Assembly (NCBI GenBank): GCA_947561395.2
Contig: OX387190.1
Span: 13,944,858-14,008,857, forward strand
Source of the DNA: Buxus sempervirens
Taxonomy: Eukaryota; Streptophyta; Magnoliopsida; Buxales; Buxaceae
Direction: 5' to 3'
Length of the DNA stretch: 64,000 bases
In this document: in pieces, positions 44,101 to 56,360 of the stretch
Layout of the letters: every line of letters begins with the position of its first letter
How positions within the stretch are numbered: position 1 is the stretch's first letter
Position numbers and translations under genes: made by a program
Notes under the pieces: model-generated
Told to the model about the DNA's origin: nothing
Databases searched by the model: none
The model's input: only the letters and a program-made list of their open reading frames with translations

Positions 44101-47100
44101 GTCCCCAAGATTTTCAGTGTAATGATACGCTGGGTGGAGGTAAAATGCTAATTCAATTAAAAAAATTAGTAACTTATTCAAGATAGGAAGTAGACAATTG
44201 GAAACAAATTTACGTATATTACCTGCACGGTGGATGTCCTGAATAAGCTGCTTCTTACATCTTTTATCAATAATTGCACAATACATCTCTTGATCATCAG
44301 GAGCAGCTTCGGCAATAGCAAACTTAGACCTTCTAATAGCTTCATATAGATAACCTATTGTGGCTTGCTTTTCTCCATCCATAACTCTCAACACTTTCAC
44401 AAGAGGATCATGTATTTCAGCTACCAATCGTCCATTCTTCCAAAAATTGTTATTTAGAACAATATCCTCAACATTTTTTCCAACAACATCCCGTCTTTGT
44501 CGACATTCTTGCCACTTATCTGATAAAAACATTCTTCTCAATCCAGCCTTTTCAGACATAATACTATTAATTGCAATGAAATTTGTGGCAAATCTTGTAA
44601 GACCGGGCCTAAGCAGCTCCCCTTTGGTGTGTTCTCTCATTAGGCTAAGTACCCAGTTGTGGTTGTAAACAAAGTTTGTCAATCTCCTTGCTTTTTCAAT
44701 CACACCTTTCACCTTCTTCTTCTGACCAAAATCATGGAGCATAAGATCAATACAATGTGCCGCACACGGGGTCCAGTACAGATGTTTCCTTTTCTCCATC
44801 AACAACTCCCTTGCTTTCTTGTATGAAGATTGGTTGTCAGTAACAATCTGTACAATGTATTTCTCACCAATCTCCTCTACAACATCATCCATCAATTTGA
44901 ACATATACTGATGGTCCTTGATTTTGTCGGAAGCATTAACTGACTTGTGAAAAATTGCTTTTCCATCACAGTAAACCAAAAAGTTAATGATCGATAGCTT
45001 GGTAGGCCCAGTCCAACCATCACACATCAAAGTTACACCATAAGTATCCCATTTCTTCATAAACGACTTTATGTAAGTCTGTATCTCATCCACTTCTGCA
45101 TCCAATATAGGGCCTGTGATTTCATATGGAGTGGGACCTTTAATCCCTGGTCCAGCCCTACCGATCTCATCAATCATTGTCTGATAGTAGGGGTTATTTG
45201 CAGCATTTGGTGCGATATTGCTGTAAATAAACCATTTACCAATGGCTTGCTTTACATTCTTTGCCCATTTTCCTGGATGCCAAGAATCCTTCAACCTAGT
45301 TTGCTTCGCATCTCTATTTCGATAAATTGAAGGATCAATCTCCTCCATAGTAAATCCCCTTGACTTCTTTCTTGGATGCTTCGACCTCCCAACCATTTTG
45401 TCAAAAGCTTCTCTGACACTTGTACTACGCATCAAACCAGCTCCATGACGACGCCCCCCAGAACTAGCTCTACCTGGTGTGCAACCAACATCTCCAGAAT
45501 CTACACTTCTCCTTCCTCCTTGCTCTCTGTAATGAATGTCTGCAATTGATCTTCTCATTGCTTCATCAACATGTTCTCTTTCCTCTCGTGTCATAACATC
45601 TTCTCGATCAGAATCATCATCAGAAAAATCATCATCAACACAGATGCCCTTTCCCCTATCCATCCGTGCTGCCCTCCCAGCTAACCTATCTCTTAAAGCA
45701 TCCCTCTCTATAGTAATTTCCTCCTTCTCCTTCCTTGCAGCTCTAAGATGCTCACTCATAGCCCTGGAAACTTCTACAGGACAACAGTAGCACTTCTCTA
45801 CATTCGGATTCCCACCAGCAAGATGATGTTTCAATCTAGTAACTCCACCCCCTCTAAGTTCCTTCTGACAATAATTGCATCTTGTATGCAATCTATTGCC
45901 TCCAATCATCTCTCCGTGTTGCCAACCGACGTCTAGCCCTTTCCGTTGTTGCGTTTTAGGTGCCATATCTACAAAATAATTAAAACTATATCAAGAAACA
46001 TGCAAATGGCATCACCAACCTCTCTTAGGAAAAAAAGTGGAACCATAATATCAAATTTGATAAAAATATAATATTATTTTCCTATATTTTTAATTAATAT
46101 TTAACAAAAACAATTATTAAAAATAATTTTATTAATGAAAAAAATGCAAGAATCATAGGGAAGATAGATCAACCCCGCATGCATCTCATATAAAAAATTG
46201 AACACAAACCGTTAAGGTTTGGATAATTTTTTTCAAAAAAAATTAGAATTTTCGTCACTTTTTTCCATATTGCAAAAAAATTCGATTTTTTTACCTAAAA
46301 ACACAATTTCAATCTATTGATTTCACTTGAAATCGATAGATTCATACAAAAGATTGTTAAATCATGCTTAAATATGAAAATATAAAGATTTAGAATGGAA
46401 AAAATCAAAAACCTAACATACCTCTCAAATCTGGTGACGAATCTTACTTTGGTTGTTTGATTCGTTGTTCAAACTTGTTTTGAACAATTAACACCTCTAA
46501 ATAGGTCGAAAATGGGTTAATATCAATGGGGTTTGACGAATTGTTGAAAGGATTTCCCACGAGAGAGCTGTTTCAGATCTCGTCAAAGCATATATTCACG
46601 TTTTTTGCTGTTGCTGAACACTTTAAGTGGCTGTATCGATCGATACAGCCACTGTATCGACTGATGAAAACTCCTCTCCTTTACTAGGTTCGGGATAAAA
46701 AGTTCATAATATATATAACAATATAAAACAACATTAGTGAAGTATATGAAAGATATGGTTTTAGACAATAGCTGGGATAAGGCATTTTTGTAATCGTGAT
46801 TGTTATACAGATAGCATAATGGGTACTTTGGCATCATAAGGAAGCCTATATTGCGACCAAGGTTTACAATGTTGTTTCGAACAACATTTCGCCGAAATGA
46901 GGGAAAAATTGCCAAACATTAAAAAATCGAAAAAGCTAAAAAAAACAATAAATTACTAACATTTCGCTGACATTTCACTGAAATTAGGGAAAATCTGATA
47001 ATTTTTACTTGATGTCGGCGAAATTTCGAAATTTCGCTGACATCAAGGAAACCACAAAATTTCATTTTCAAAGGTGGTTTCGTGTCACCACCTTGGAAAA

Positions 47101-49890
47101 TAGTGAAATGTCGCGACACTATAAACATTGATCGCGGTTCTAAGTAGCCAACCCGTTCCGTTTTTTGCAGTGACTTGTAGGACAACTTACTACCTCATTG
47201 TAGTATAATTTAAAGTCTATGTGGGAAATTTAGGATATTGTGTGGAGTAGGTTGAAGGTGTCATGTGACAAGTGATGGCAATAGGGTTGAATAGACAACC
47301 TACCCCGTCCCTAATGGTTAGGGTTTGTTATTGCCATAATCTGGTTATGGTTTAGCCCAACTTGCCCTGAACTCGACTGTAATTTATTAAACTATTTTTA
47401 ATACGTTTAAAATATCATTTTAATACATAAATATATGGAAAACATACATTTAATAAATAAATACATTATTTATTGATATATTTTTAAAAAAACTGGGTCA
47501 ATTAGGGTTTGGTATTTGCAAAAAACTTGAACACCACACGGCACCCACCCCCCCCCCCCCCCCCCCCCCCCCAATTTCCATCCCTACATGTGTCATAAGC
47601 TAAGGTTTTATGGCAAAATTAGGACTGTTGAACAAGTTATAGACTATTGGGTTACTCCATAGGTGATGCATGCAAAAAATTTAACTTCCAAAATAGTACT
47701 CCATTTTGGGATCTACTCTCATATAAGAAACAAACCATATTTAGTGTGTCCTTGTTGTTCCCTTTGTATTTAGTTTTTTGCTCATATAAGTAAGTATAAA
47801 TTCCACAAAAAAAAAAAAGAATGCATCTAAATACAGAGTATCATTCAAGTTACAGGAATGACAAAGCAACTTTTGGAGATCATAACTGCATGTTTTTTCA
47901 CTTAGGATACAGTTTCAACAAACAGGGAAATGATTAGCATGCATAATTCAGGTGTCTTTCCTTCAATCTAAACTTAAGTATGGAGGATGGATCAGTTTCG
48001 TTTGCCCAAAAATTTAATTATGTATAAAATATGGAACAGTTACATTGTAGAATGTTAACCTAACCCAACATATACATCATAATTATAAGAATCTAGATTA
48101 CTGATTTGTTAAAATTAAATACCTGAGCCATGGTTCTGTAAGAGCATTCCGTAACACCAGCAACATGAGGTGTGATAAGGACATTCTTGAACCTCAAAAT
48201 GGGATCATCAGGATCAAAAGGCTCTGTCCAAGCAACATCAATGCCTAAACCTCCCAAGTGGCCTGACTTAAGGTGATAAGTGACAGCATCATAGTCTAGG
48301 AGACCACCTCGAGCAATGTTAACAAGAAGTGCACCCTTAAAAACAAAAGAAATGTGTTACCGGAGATGCATGAACGTATATTATCTGGACCCCTCTATCA
48401 CCTAGTTTTCTGTCATAAAAAATGTTAAACAATTGACACAAATGCAGAAGTTTTTTAGAGAAAGACTTTCCATGCACCAGTAAAGATTAGACTTTGTCTC
48501 AATATGTCGTGCACCAATGAGGACACAGATTTGGTGTCAATATGTATCTCAAAAATTAGCTAAACTTTTCCTCCAAAAGAATTTCTTCTATTTAATTATT
48601 GCTTCAATTATTATCGTCACAAAATGAAATGCGCTATCATTCGTATGGGGGTTTCTATGAATTTTTAGAATATCGTACATAACTTCATGCACACTGGCAA
48701 TAGCTATGGAATGAAATTACTGTCTACATAAATTGAACCTTCTGTAATTTTTCATGCTCAAGGAAACAAAATTCCTCTGTTTGGGTAGAGAATTAATTAT
48801 ATGCTGCCACATCAACCTATCAAAAAATATATCCTCATAATGAAAAGTAAAAATTCTTGAATTCAAAATTTTCACTTAAATGACACTAGAAATTTTTTCC
48901 AAAAGAGTTCCAAATTAGTTTTCCCCATTTTAACCCTAATTAATCCATTAATTAATTGATAGTAACCATGGGATATACAATGGCCATGCTGGAGTGTAGA
49001 GGACAAATTATCATTCACACATTCTAAATGATTTTAGTATAGAAAGGGCATTACAAAAGGAAAATAAGGCATTTCTTGGCCATTTCCGTTAATTTTCATG
49101 CCTGAAGGTCCTCATAACACTGGTTGCCATGGTATATAGGAAATCTAGGCTTCCGTTCCAAACAGTAACCACACCTTCCATGGTATAATAAACGCACACA
49201 CCAGACCTCCAATGCAGTTAGAAAATTAATTTAATGGAATCACTGGGTGTATAGACAAAAACCTTCTTCATTGAAGAGAGGAATTTCTTGTTCACAACGC
49301 CAGCCTGAAAGTTATGACAACAAAGATGAAATGGGTGTAAGCAACTAATATTATCATGTATTAATTACATGAAAGAAAAATAGAAAGGATTAAAAAAAGG
49401 CTAGGATAGAGATTGACCGTTTCACTATTCAAAACCAAGCAAATAACAACTACATCAGCCTCGCTAGCAAAGTCGAAAATATCTTGCAGATCACCCTTTT
49501 TATCAACAAGTTTATCAGTTGCATCATTCTGAATGCTCGATACAGGAGATCTAACACAACCTAATACAAAATGAATAAGAAATATTCCCACAAAAACATT
49601 AATCATCATGTAAAAAGCTTACAAAAACATAGATTAACTGGACATATGATTTTTGAAAGAGAGGGATGGAGAACAAGATTTGTGTCGCCGACCCCACTTT
49701 GGTACGAATTGGCTTATGATGATAATGATGATGATCATGTAAACAGCTGTAAACCATCCATACCACTTGGTTGACAAGAATCTAGAAACTTTGAGGCCCA
49801 ACTCCGCTTTGTAGCAAGAATTCTTACACCAAATGGCCTCAAGCGCTTTGCCAAGTCAATCCCAATATTTCCAAATCCCAAAATGAATAC
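41173..49890 (-). CDS. D-2-hydroxyacid dehydrogenase, C-terminal five exons (partial)
   Basis: NAD(P)-dependent D-isomer-specific 2-hydroxyacid dehydrogenase, closest in memory to the plant At1g72190-like branch. Minus-strand exons: 49790-49890, 49418-49550, 49263-49304, 48123-48335, 41173-41241; 558 nt with stop, 185 residues, frame kept across all junctions. Visible: the Rossmann glycine loop GFGNIG (VFILGFGNIGIDLAKRLRPF), the catalytic Arg in NIARGGLLD, the Glu in DVAWTEPFDPDDP and the His in ITPHVAGVT, ending LTGIEFVN. The N-terminal substrate-binding exons were not found up to 64000; either a very long intron separates them or the gene is truncated. The first donor (TCAAA|GTTTCT) is weak. 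The last intron, about 6.9 kb, houses a hAT transposon. Confidence 0.88.
42030..46835 (-). mobile_element. hAT transposon carrying a transposase gene
   Basis: About 4.8 kb within the last intron of the dehydrogenase gene. Its coding part is at 42512-45966. The left end region (42035-42140) is dense in ggatac/gtatcg words (cgtatcgaggatacgcacgg, gtggatacgggtgaatacgg), and the right region has gtatcgatcgatacagcc and actgtatcgactg (46632-46664), consistent with subterminal transposase-binding motifs. Candidate ends ttcaaagta (about 42034) and tactttgg (about 46824) could be inverted ends, but no convincing 8-bp TSD was found, so limits are approximate. Confidence 0.65.
42512..45966 (-). pseudogene. 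hAT-family transposase (BED finger, DUF659, hAT dimerisation), broken
   Basis: Likely exons: 44223-45966, 44017-44147, 43855-43930 and 42512-43751, with GT-AG introns. Starting at MAPKTQQRKGLDVGW it has an N-terminal BED-type zinc finger (CNYCQKELRGGGVTRLKHH), a charged linker, the DUF659 core (LMCDGWTGPTKLSIINFLVY; QIVTDNQSSYKKA; WTPCAAHCIDLML), and near the end the hAT dimerisation segment (SSGCERN then STFSLIHTKVRNRLSYAKLE). The C-terminus is a Gly/Ser/Tyr/Asp-rich tail. Two lesions: TAG at 43648-43650, where relatives have Trp (CERNW), and a frameshift near 43550 between KIRHLQ and GEFRPIDLAHIFDED. The first 580 codons are clean, so inactivation is fairly recent. Confidence 0.9.
46858..47130. 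mobile_element. Possible CAAGGTT-family hAT MITE, 273 bp
   Basis: Starts caaggtttacaatg and ends cactataaacattg, giving weak inverted ends. Its interior (catttcgccgaaatgaggg; atttcactgaaattaggg) resembles the interior of 55351-56360. Flanking octamers attgcgac and atcgcggt agree at only five of eight positions, so either the copy is old or the limits are off by some bases. Confidence 0.5.
47270..47586. mobile_element. hAT-like MITE, 317 bp
   Basis: Ends aagtgatggcaa and (right end read backwards) tagggatggaaa form imperfect inverted repeats; flanks catgtgac (47262-47269) and catgtgtc (47587-47594) agree at seven of eight bases. The interior has mirrored gggtt/aaccc blocks. A run of 25 C sits near the right end. 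Related single ends lie at about 1028 and 12912. It is inside the last intron of the dehydrogenase gene. Confidence 0.65.
47548..47572. repeat. C25 homopolymer
   Basis: An uninterrupted run of about 25 C. Long C runs are rare in plant nuclear DNA and unstable; the exact length may also reflect sequencing error. Confidence 0.9.
49620..49733 (+). mobile_element. RTE LINE 3'-tail insertion with TSD
   Basis: The short insertion contains gtcgccgaccccactttggt followed by acgaattggctta and a GAT-type simple repeat tail, the usual 3' end of plant RTE elements (a short repeat instead of poly(A)). Upstream a residual frame reads EREGWRTRF. Flanks atcatgtaaaaagct (49605-49619) and atcatgtaaacagct (49734-49748) agree at 14 of 15 bases. 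It lies in the intron between the first two visible dehydrogenase exons, about 40 bp from the weak donor. Confidence 0.75.
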
Positions 49891-51224
49891 CTGCATGAGC
49901 AAGGAAAATCTTAACTGCCAAATAATTTGTAAATCTCCATTGACCTTATACGGATCTCTGAAAATTAAGTATCCAGGAAGAATATCATGGTTAAGTGTAG
50001 AGACTATAAAATATGACTAGCCTTCTGTCAAATCAAGGCAAAAGATCTTCCATGAGTATAATTTGGGAGATATTTTTGTTTTGGTGAATGTTTTGCTAGA
50101 TGGAGAGACGTGGAATTCAAATTAGGAAAACTATGAATTTTTTAAACAGAATTTCAAGGACTACTAACATAACTCAAAATATAATGATAAAAAGCTATCC
50201 AAAACAATGAATAAACACTTTTAAGGATCTGGTGTACACACTGTTAATATGAATTGACATTTGAAATATGAATTACCATTGATACAAAATCAAAATACAT
50301 CTAAATATCACAAGAAGTTAAGAACAATATGAAAACAACTAACACTTTGATATCCAAGTACAAAATCCAAATACATTATAACAACTAGCATAATACTCAC
50401 ATTGGGTCAATACATCTTGAAGTTCACATCCTTAACCCTAGGGTGAACATATTACTGATGAGTGGTCAATCACTTTGGTGAATGATACACCACAGAAACT
50501 TAGTACTTTTCCTACTGTATAAGATAAATTATCGACCAAAAATATAAATGCCATAATCATCTAAAATCAATTTTAAATCATTTTATTTACAATAAAACTA
50601 ATAATAAATTTTTCATAAAAAAGACACCCATATATAGATCAGGTGTCTCTCTCTTGCATCTAAATTCTATATTCAGTTTCATAAAGTTTAACAAATTTTC
50701 AGTTTTTCATCCCTCTTAGCTTCCTGGCCCCAAAAAAAAAAGGCAAAACATATGTCAAATGAACTAATAAACATCAAATATGTAAATTAACATGAACTAT
50801 TGTACCTAAGAGAATGAATATAAATGCAAAATTAAAAGAAAAAAAAAAGGATCAAAGCAAAAAATATCAAATTTTTGGACAAACCTCAGATATCCACATC
50901 GAATCCTAAAAATGTTTTCTTTTATGTGATTCTTGAAATTGAGCGCTTTGGTTTGAGTTTCCAACTCAAATCTTGTAAAAAATTAACAGAGGAAAAACCA
51001 AAAGAGTTAAGAATCAGATGAGAGGGTAATTTGCACCTTTCGTTGATGTCCAACCCCTTACTAATCAAATCTTCACTCTATTAAGTTATCTTGAAATTAA
51101 ATATATGACTGATACTAAGAATTCATGGATAAAAGGAAGGGTAGAACAAGAGTTACAGAGAATAATTTAAGCGTTAGAAAATCAGTTCGGCTTTATGCTA
51201 GGCAGCAACCATTGAAGCAAATTT
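49891..51224. other. Dehydrogenase intron, gene-free
   Basis: AT-rich intronic sequence upstream of the exon at 49790-49890. I looked for the N-terminal dehydrogenase exons here on the minus strand and saw none. No transposon end was recognised. Confidence 0.45.
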
Positions 51225-52078
51225 TTTACTTAAGCAATTCAAGGGTGCTCGAACATTTTTTTTTTTTTTTATGATTAATGGTATATGCTATGTATTGATT
51301 AATGATATACATTGAAGCAATCTTTTTACTCAAGCAATTCATGGAGAAGGTTAGAAAGATGAGGAGAGGCTTTCATATGGTTTTTATTGATCTAGAAAAG
51401 GTAACCAACTGAGTCCTAAAAGAGTTATATGAAAGGGTTTTGGATAGAAAAATAGTACCTATAAGATATGTTGAGGTTGTTAAAGACACATACGAGGGAA
51501 GATCAACTAGGATAACTGCTGTGAATAGCGAAACAAATGAGTTTCCAATTACGATAGGCTTACTCAAACAATTAGCAGTGAGTCCATGACTTTTTGCTTT
51601 AATTATGAATCGATTAACTTCTCATATTTAAAAATGATATTCCTTCATTTATGTTGTTTGCAGACGATATATTTTTGGAAGATTAATTAGAGAGGGAGTA
51701 AATGCAACTATGGAGTTAAAAATGGATATCATAAAGCCAAACTAAATTGAAATAAGATGAAGTATATGGTGGTGTAACTTTAGTACAAATTATAGTAGAG
51801 GTAAAGCAATGGTATGAATCAAGAACCAATAGATTCCTAAGAACATCAATTTCATTATCTTGGATTGACTATTATCCATAAGGAAAGGGATGTTGAAGAG
51901 GATGTTACATATAAAACTAGGGGTGGATGGCTTAATTGGAGAGGCAATTTTGAAGCATTAAGTGATCGACTGGTTCAAGTTAAACTATAAGGAAAATTTT
52001 GCAAGACGATCATTAGGTCTCACATGATGTATGGATCACAATGTTGGAAAAAAGGAAACTACATATACATAGGATATC

Positions 52079-55000
52079 TGTAATACCCTGTATTTTCTTT
52101 AAAATTATATTATTAATTAAATCTGAATTATTTGAGGATTCTTGTGCTAATCTAAAATATGCTTTAAATAGGAGAAAATATGAAGGATGAATATCAAGAA
52201 ATTGATGCAGATCTGATTAGATCTTGATCCATGAGTTAAGCCAATATTTATTAATTATCTTTAATCCTATTGGATGGGTGCATATGTTTGGGGTGAGAAG
52301 CATGTGATCACTGGCTAATGACATAGTTGGGTGTGCATGCATGTGAATGGGAGATTTTTCTTTAGAGTTGTGCTTAGTTGGGAAACTTCTAAGCAGGAAG
52401 GAACTATGGTTAGGTGTGTACATGAAGGATTAGAAGTCTCTAAAAACTTCTAACCCTATTGCATCGTTGGTCGATTAAAGGAAAAGAGAAAGAGAAACCC
52501 ATGCTTGAAACTAGGGGTGTAATTCAATCGGTTCGGTTTGGTTTTTGTGCCAAACCTAAACTAAACTGAATTATATTGATCAAATCCGAAAACTGAACCA
52601 AACCGAATTTCAACTAAAAATTATAAACCAAAAACCGAACCGAAATAAAGTGAATAAACCGAAATCAAACTGAAATTCTAAAATCTTTAAAGTTTAAACC
52701 ATATTGTTTAATAGAATACAAATGTGAACAACATTGTTTACTATAAAAACTTATCTCCTCCTAGTAAGTAACATCAACATGAGATAACCTCCTTTCGAAG
52801 AGAGATTCCTACAAAAAGAAACAATAGGTTTTGACAAAAAAGTGCAGTAAAAGGTTTTGAAATATATATATATATATATTATATGTAGCATAAAATTATA
52901 AATATATAATAATATAGTTCGGTTTTCGGTTTGGTTCTGTTTCTCAACCACCTAAACCATAAACCGAACCAAGATAATTCAGTTTGTACTTTTTCAAACC
53001 GAACCGAACTAAGAATAAAACCAAACTAAAACGAAATTTTCGGTTTGGTTCAATCGGATTTCGGTTTACAATGAACCAATTGACACCCCTACTTGAAACT
53101 GTATTGTATTGCTGGTTTTGGAAAGATCATTGGTTGGGGTTTCTGTGGATCAACTGAAGAAGGCTTGCAGGAGTTTTGGTTGTGTTTTGGGCGACTTTAG
53201 AGGCAAGTAGCAGCCCTTAGACTTTGGAAAAACTTGCATGATTTAATGCTTCATCGTGGAAACTGAATTAGATGGATTTGATCAGTTTGTTTGAGAGGAT
53301 TTGTGGTGTTTTCATGATCTAAAAACTGTCTAGTTTGATATTCTGAAGATTCTGAGCATGTCTGGAAGTTGTTATCTGGAAAGTTATTTTGATTGAATTG
53401 TTATTATGTTTTTAGAACTATGAAGTGCTTGATCTTCTATTATCAGATTTGGTTCTATTGTTGATTTTCTATGGGGATGGATGGAAAAAAAAAAAATTTG
53501 TTTTGAGATGTTCTTGATGGGATTAAACAACAATTTGAAGGATTTTGGTTAGGATTTGTATTTCAGTTTGATGTTATAAGAACTTTAGCAATTTGGACTT
53601 GACGGAAAAAACCTATAATTTCAATGTTTTAGTCAAGTCTAGCGGTACCTCGAGCGCACCCTTTTTCTTCTTCATGCACGCTCCATGCCTGATCCAAGGC
53701 TCGAGCATGGCTCTAAATTCTTCTTGGCACCCGACCTTCCTCGAGTGTGTGAAACAATGCAACCATGGAGCATGACCTCTGGCTCGAGTGCCACTCGTGC
53801 ACCAGCCCCCATAAACAATTTAGCCTTGCCGCTCGACCCAGACTCGAGCAGCAGAACCCATATTTCAGACCTTGCCCAATTTGACTTATTTTTCAATCTA
53901 AAATGAATTTTTGTGCCTCCAGCTCAACTCCCAACAAGATTAAGATGTTTTAAAAAGTTTTTCACTGGCCAAATAATTTCATAAAATGTAGAAAAGATTT
54001 TAGGTACATTTTAGTGAAATAGGTTGTTTTTGATTTATAAAGAGGAATTTGGTTCTTCCAAGGATTTTTGTTGCTTCTAATTAGTTTCTACTTTTCAAAA
54101 ACATCGTTTGAATATGTTTTAGCTTTTGGAATCATATAAAGGGTTTGCAAATGATTTTGGCTGATTTTGTGGAATTTTATACCTAAAATTGGGAATTTTG
54201 AAAATCTTGGATTCTCCTCCACGGAGTGAGTTATATAATGTTTTATTCTCCATGATGGAGTTATTCCTGCCATGAGGATAGTGTTTATGGTCTTTCTCCA
54301 TGAGGCAGTGATTTTTGCCATGATGGCAAGCAATAAAGTATTGGTACTTGTTTTGGCTTGTGTCTAGCAAGCTTAGCTCATTATGGATCCATAGTTTTGC
54401 TAGATAGTGAAGTTTGCCTATATTTATTAGGTTTAAGCTTAATCTCCATTTATGCGGATATCCTCCAAGATGAAGAGGCTATTCCATAAGGGAATGAGTT
54501 GCAGGGGTCCATCCCTGCCATTATGGTGAGGTCACTTGTTGGATGTGTTGCAATTGTTCTTTGACTGGATTGTACTCATTAATCCTTCCATGATGGTTGA
54601 ATACTCCACAATAAGACAATGTTCAAAACCCAAGTAGGCCAGCTTCATACATAAGACGTGAGATAGCGATTGGGCTAGGTTTAACCTTTCAAAGTGGTCA
54701 CATTTCACGAGTCCTATGAAGTCACAATATTGATCAGTTTTGGATTACTTGGTTCTGTTATTTGTTTTATATTGGGAATACTTTTGGATTCCTCTCTACT
54801 GTTTACTGTTATATGTTTACCAGATTTGGTTTACTGAATTATGGAACCTCATGAAAAGGTATTTGAAAAGCAAATGTGGACTGTTTTAATTCATACATGT
54901 TGCTACAATTGAGATTTATATCTCACTCCGTTGTTTCCAAATCTTTTGTTTTCAGATCTTCCTAGTGAGGAAGCACTTGACGGGGTAGATCATCTTGGGG

Positions 55001-55345
55001 TTGAGGTCATAGTTCAGGAGAACACAGACTAGTAGGATTCGATTTTAAATGTCATGGTGAATATAGGACGTTATTGTGATTTATTTTGATGCCATAGAAA
55101 GAGTTATGTGAGTTAGTTGACTTTATTTTATCCAAACATTGTACCAGAGGATATTGGTTTTATTATTATTCATGTCTCCACACCTTGAGGTTATTAATAA
55201 AATTTGCAATTGTTAGCATACTCCGATGCAAATAATGTTGATATTTGATTATTACTGTCTGGATATTAGTTGCTTTGGGCCCACAAAATTAGCAATTCAG
55301 GTTTGGGTTTATTGTGTTTAATAAATTCGGATCTGGGGCATTACA
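52079..55345 (+). mobile_element. Solo LTR (or non-coding LTR element), 3267 bp, in the RTE LINE
   Basis: It begins tgtaataccctgtattttc and ends ggggcattaca, so TGTAAT...ATTACA ends. Flanking pentamers atatc (52074-52078) and ataac (55346-55350) differ at one base, and the RTE sequence resumes on the far side. No gag or pol is present; removing the 580-bp MITE and its TSD leaves about 2.68 kb. The type of ends is common in plant Gypsy LTRs. The frames inside (for example 53593-53906) overlap on both strands and show no protein similarity. Confidence 0.7.
52512..53091. mobile_element. hAT MITE inside the LTR, 580 bp, with 8-bp TSD
   Basis: Ends taggggtgtaattcaatcgg and (right end read backwards) taggggtgtcaattggttca are flanked by perfect octamers cttgaaac at 52504-52511 and 53092-53099. 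The subterminal regions repeat cggttcggtttggtt and its complement (aaccgaaccgaa) many times, on both sides. No coding capacity. Confidence 0.9.
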
Positions 55346-55350
55346 ATAAC

Positions 55351-56360
55351 CAAGGTTCGCTGTTTCGGTGCCATTTGGCTTTTGCCAAGCCACAAAAACA
55401 AAATTTCAGTGGCACGTTGCTGAAATTTTTCTGAAATGAGGAAAAAACACATTTTGGCAAAATTTAGTGAAAAGTGTCGAGATGCAGGAGAAATGCAACT
55501 GCGTGCTAGTGAAATGTTGGGAAAATGGACAAAATGTAGTAAAACAGAAAAAAAAATGAGTGATTTTGACTTAAAATGCTCAAATCGTCCGAAATTTTGT
55601 ACGAAGAGCTCTATTTTTCCCTATTTGGACGAAAATTTTAAACATTTATTGCTTAAAATACCCATTTTCTTGGGATAAATAAGTGATTTTACGGGATAAA
55701 TATAAAATAACTTTTGTCCAAATAGCAGAAGAATAAAGCTCTTTGTATGAAATTTTATCTAAATTGGGCTAAATTTTGCACAATTTAAGCATTTTTTAAG
55801 TCTAAATTACCCATTTTTTGGTTGTTTGACAACAATTTCGCCCATTTCGCTAGATTTTGCCAACACACTGCTCCGTTTCGCTAGTACGCTAGTGAAAACA
55901 AGAAAATTCTATTCCTTCCTCAATTTTCATGTTACTAGGGCTGTTGAGAATCTTGCAACGTGAATATAAAAAAAATAGAGAAGAAAACACACAAAATTTA
56001 AGTGGTTTGGCAATGTGCCTACGTCCATTGTATACAGCACAATTTCCATTGTGAAGAAAAAAATCAATTAGGGTTACATCAACATATATATATACCAACC
56101 CTAAACCCGGTATTATTTAAATCCCAAAAATACCCTTCACCATACTGCAACCCCAAACCCATTATTCTCCATGTGTCCAACTCATTCCTAAGCATGGGGG
56201 AGTGACCTTTTCCCATGGGCTCTGCTACACTCTGCCCACAAGGCTCCTCAAGTCCCTCCCCCCTTGGACCCAGAATGTGAACAACTGTTTCCAACAAGGG
56301 CATCGAAAAAGCGAAATTTTGGCGGCACCTCGCGAGGTGCTGCCAAAACGGCAAACCATG
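55351..56360. mobile_element. CAAGGTT-family hAT element, 1010 bp, nested target
   Basis: Left end caaggttcgctgtttcgg and right end (read backwards) catggtttgccgttttgg are imperfect inverted repeats, flanked by perfect octamers acaataac at 55343-55350 and 56361-56368. The interior has ttttgccaagcc and gctgaaatttttctgaaatg words shared with 46858-47130 and no transposase. It contains a 355-bp solo LTR with its TSD; without it the element is about 650 bp. Confidence 0.85.
55942..56296. mobile_element. Solo LTR, 355 bp, inside a hAT element
   Basis: It begins tgttgagaatcttgcaacg and ends gtttccaaca (TGTTG...CAACA) and is flanked by perfect pentamers agggc at 55937-55941 and 56297-56301. It includes agtggtttggcaatgtgcc and a (AT)n TATA-like patch near 56082-56092. 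Size and ends fit a Copia-type LTR (inference). There is no internal region. Confidence 0.85.

Noticed and set aside
53593..53906. Overlapping frames of 60-74 codons
   Set aside because: They lie in the non-coding LTR and oppose each other on both strands.
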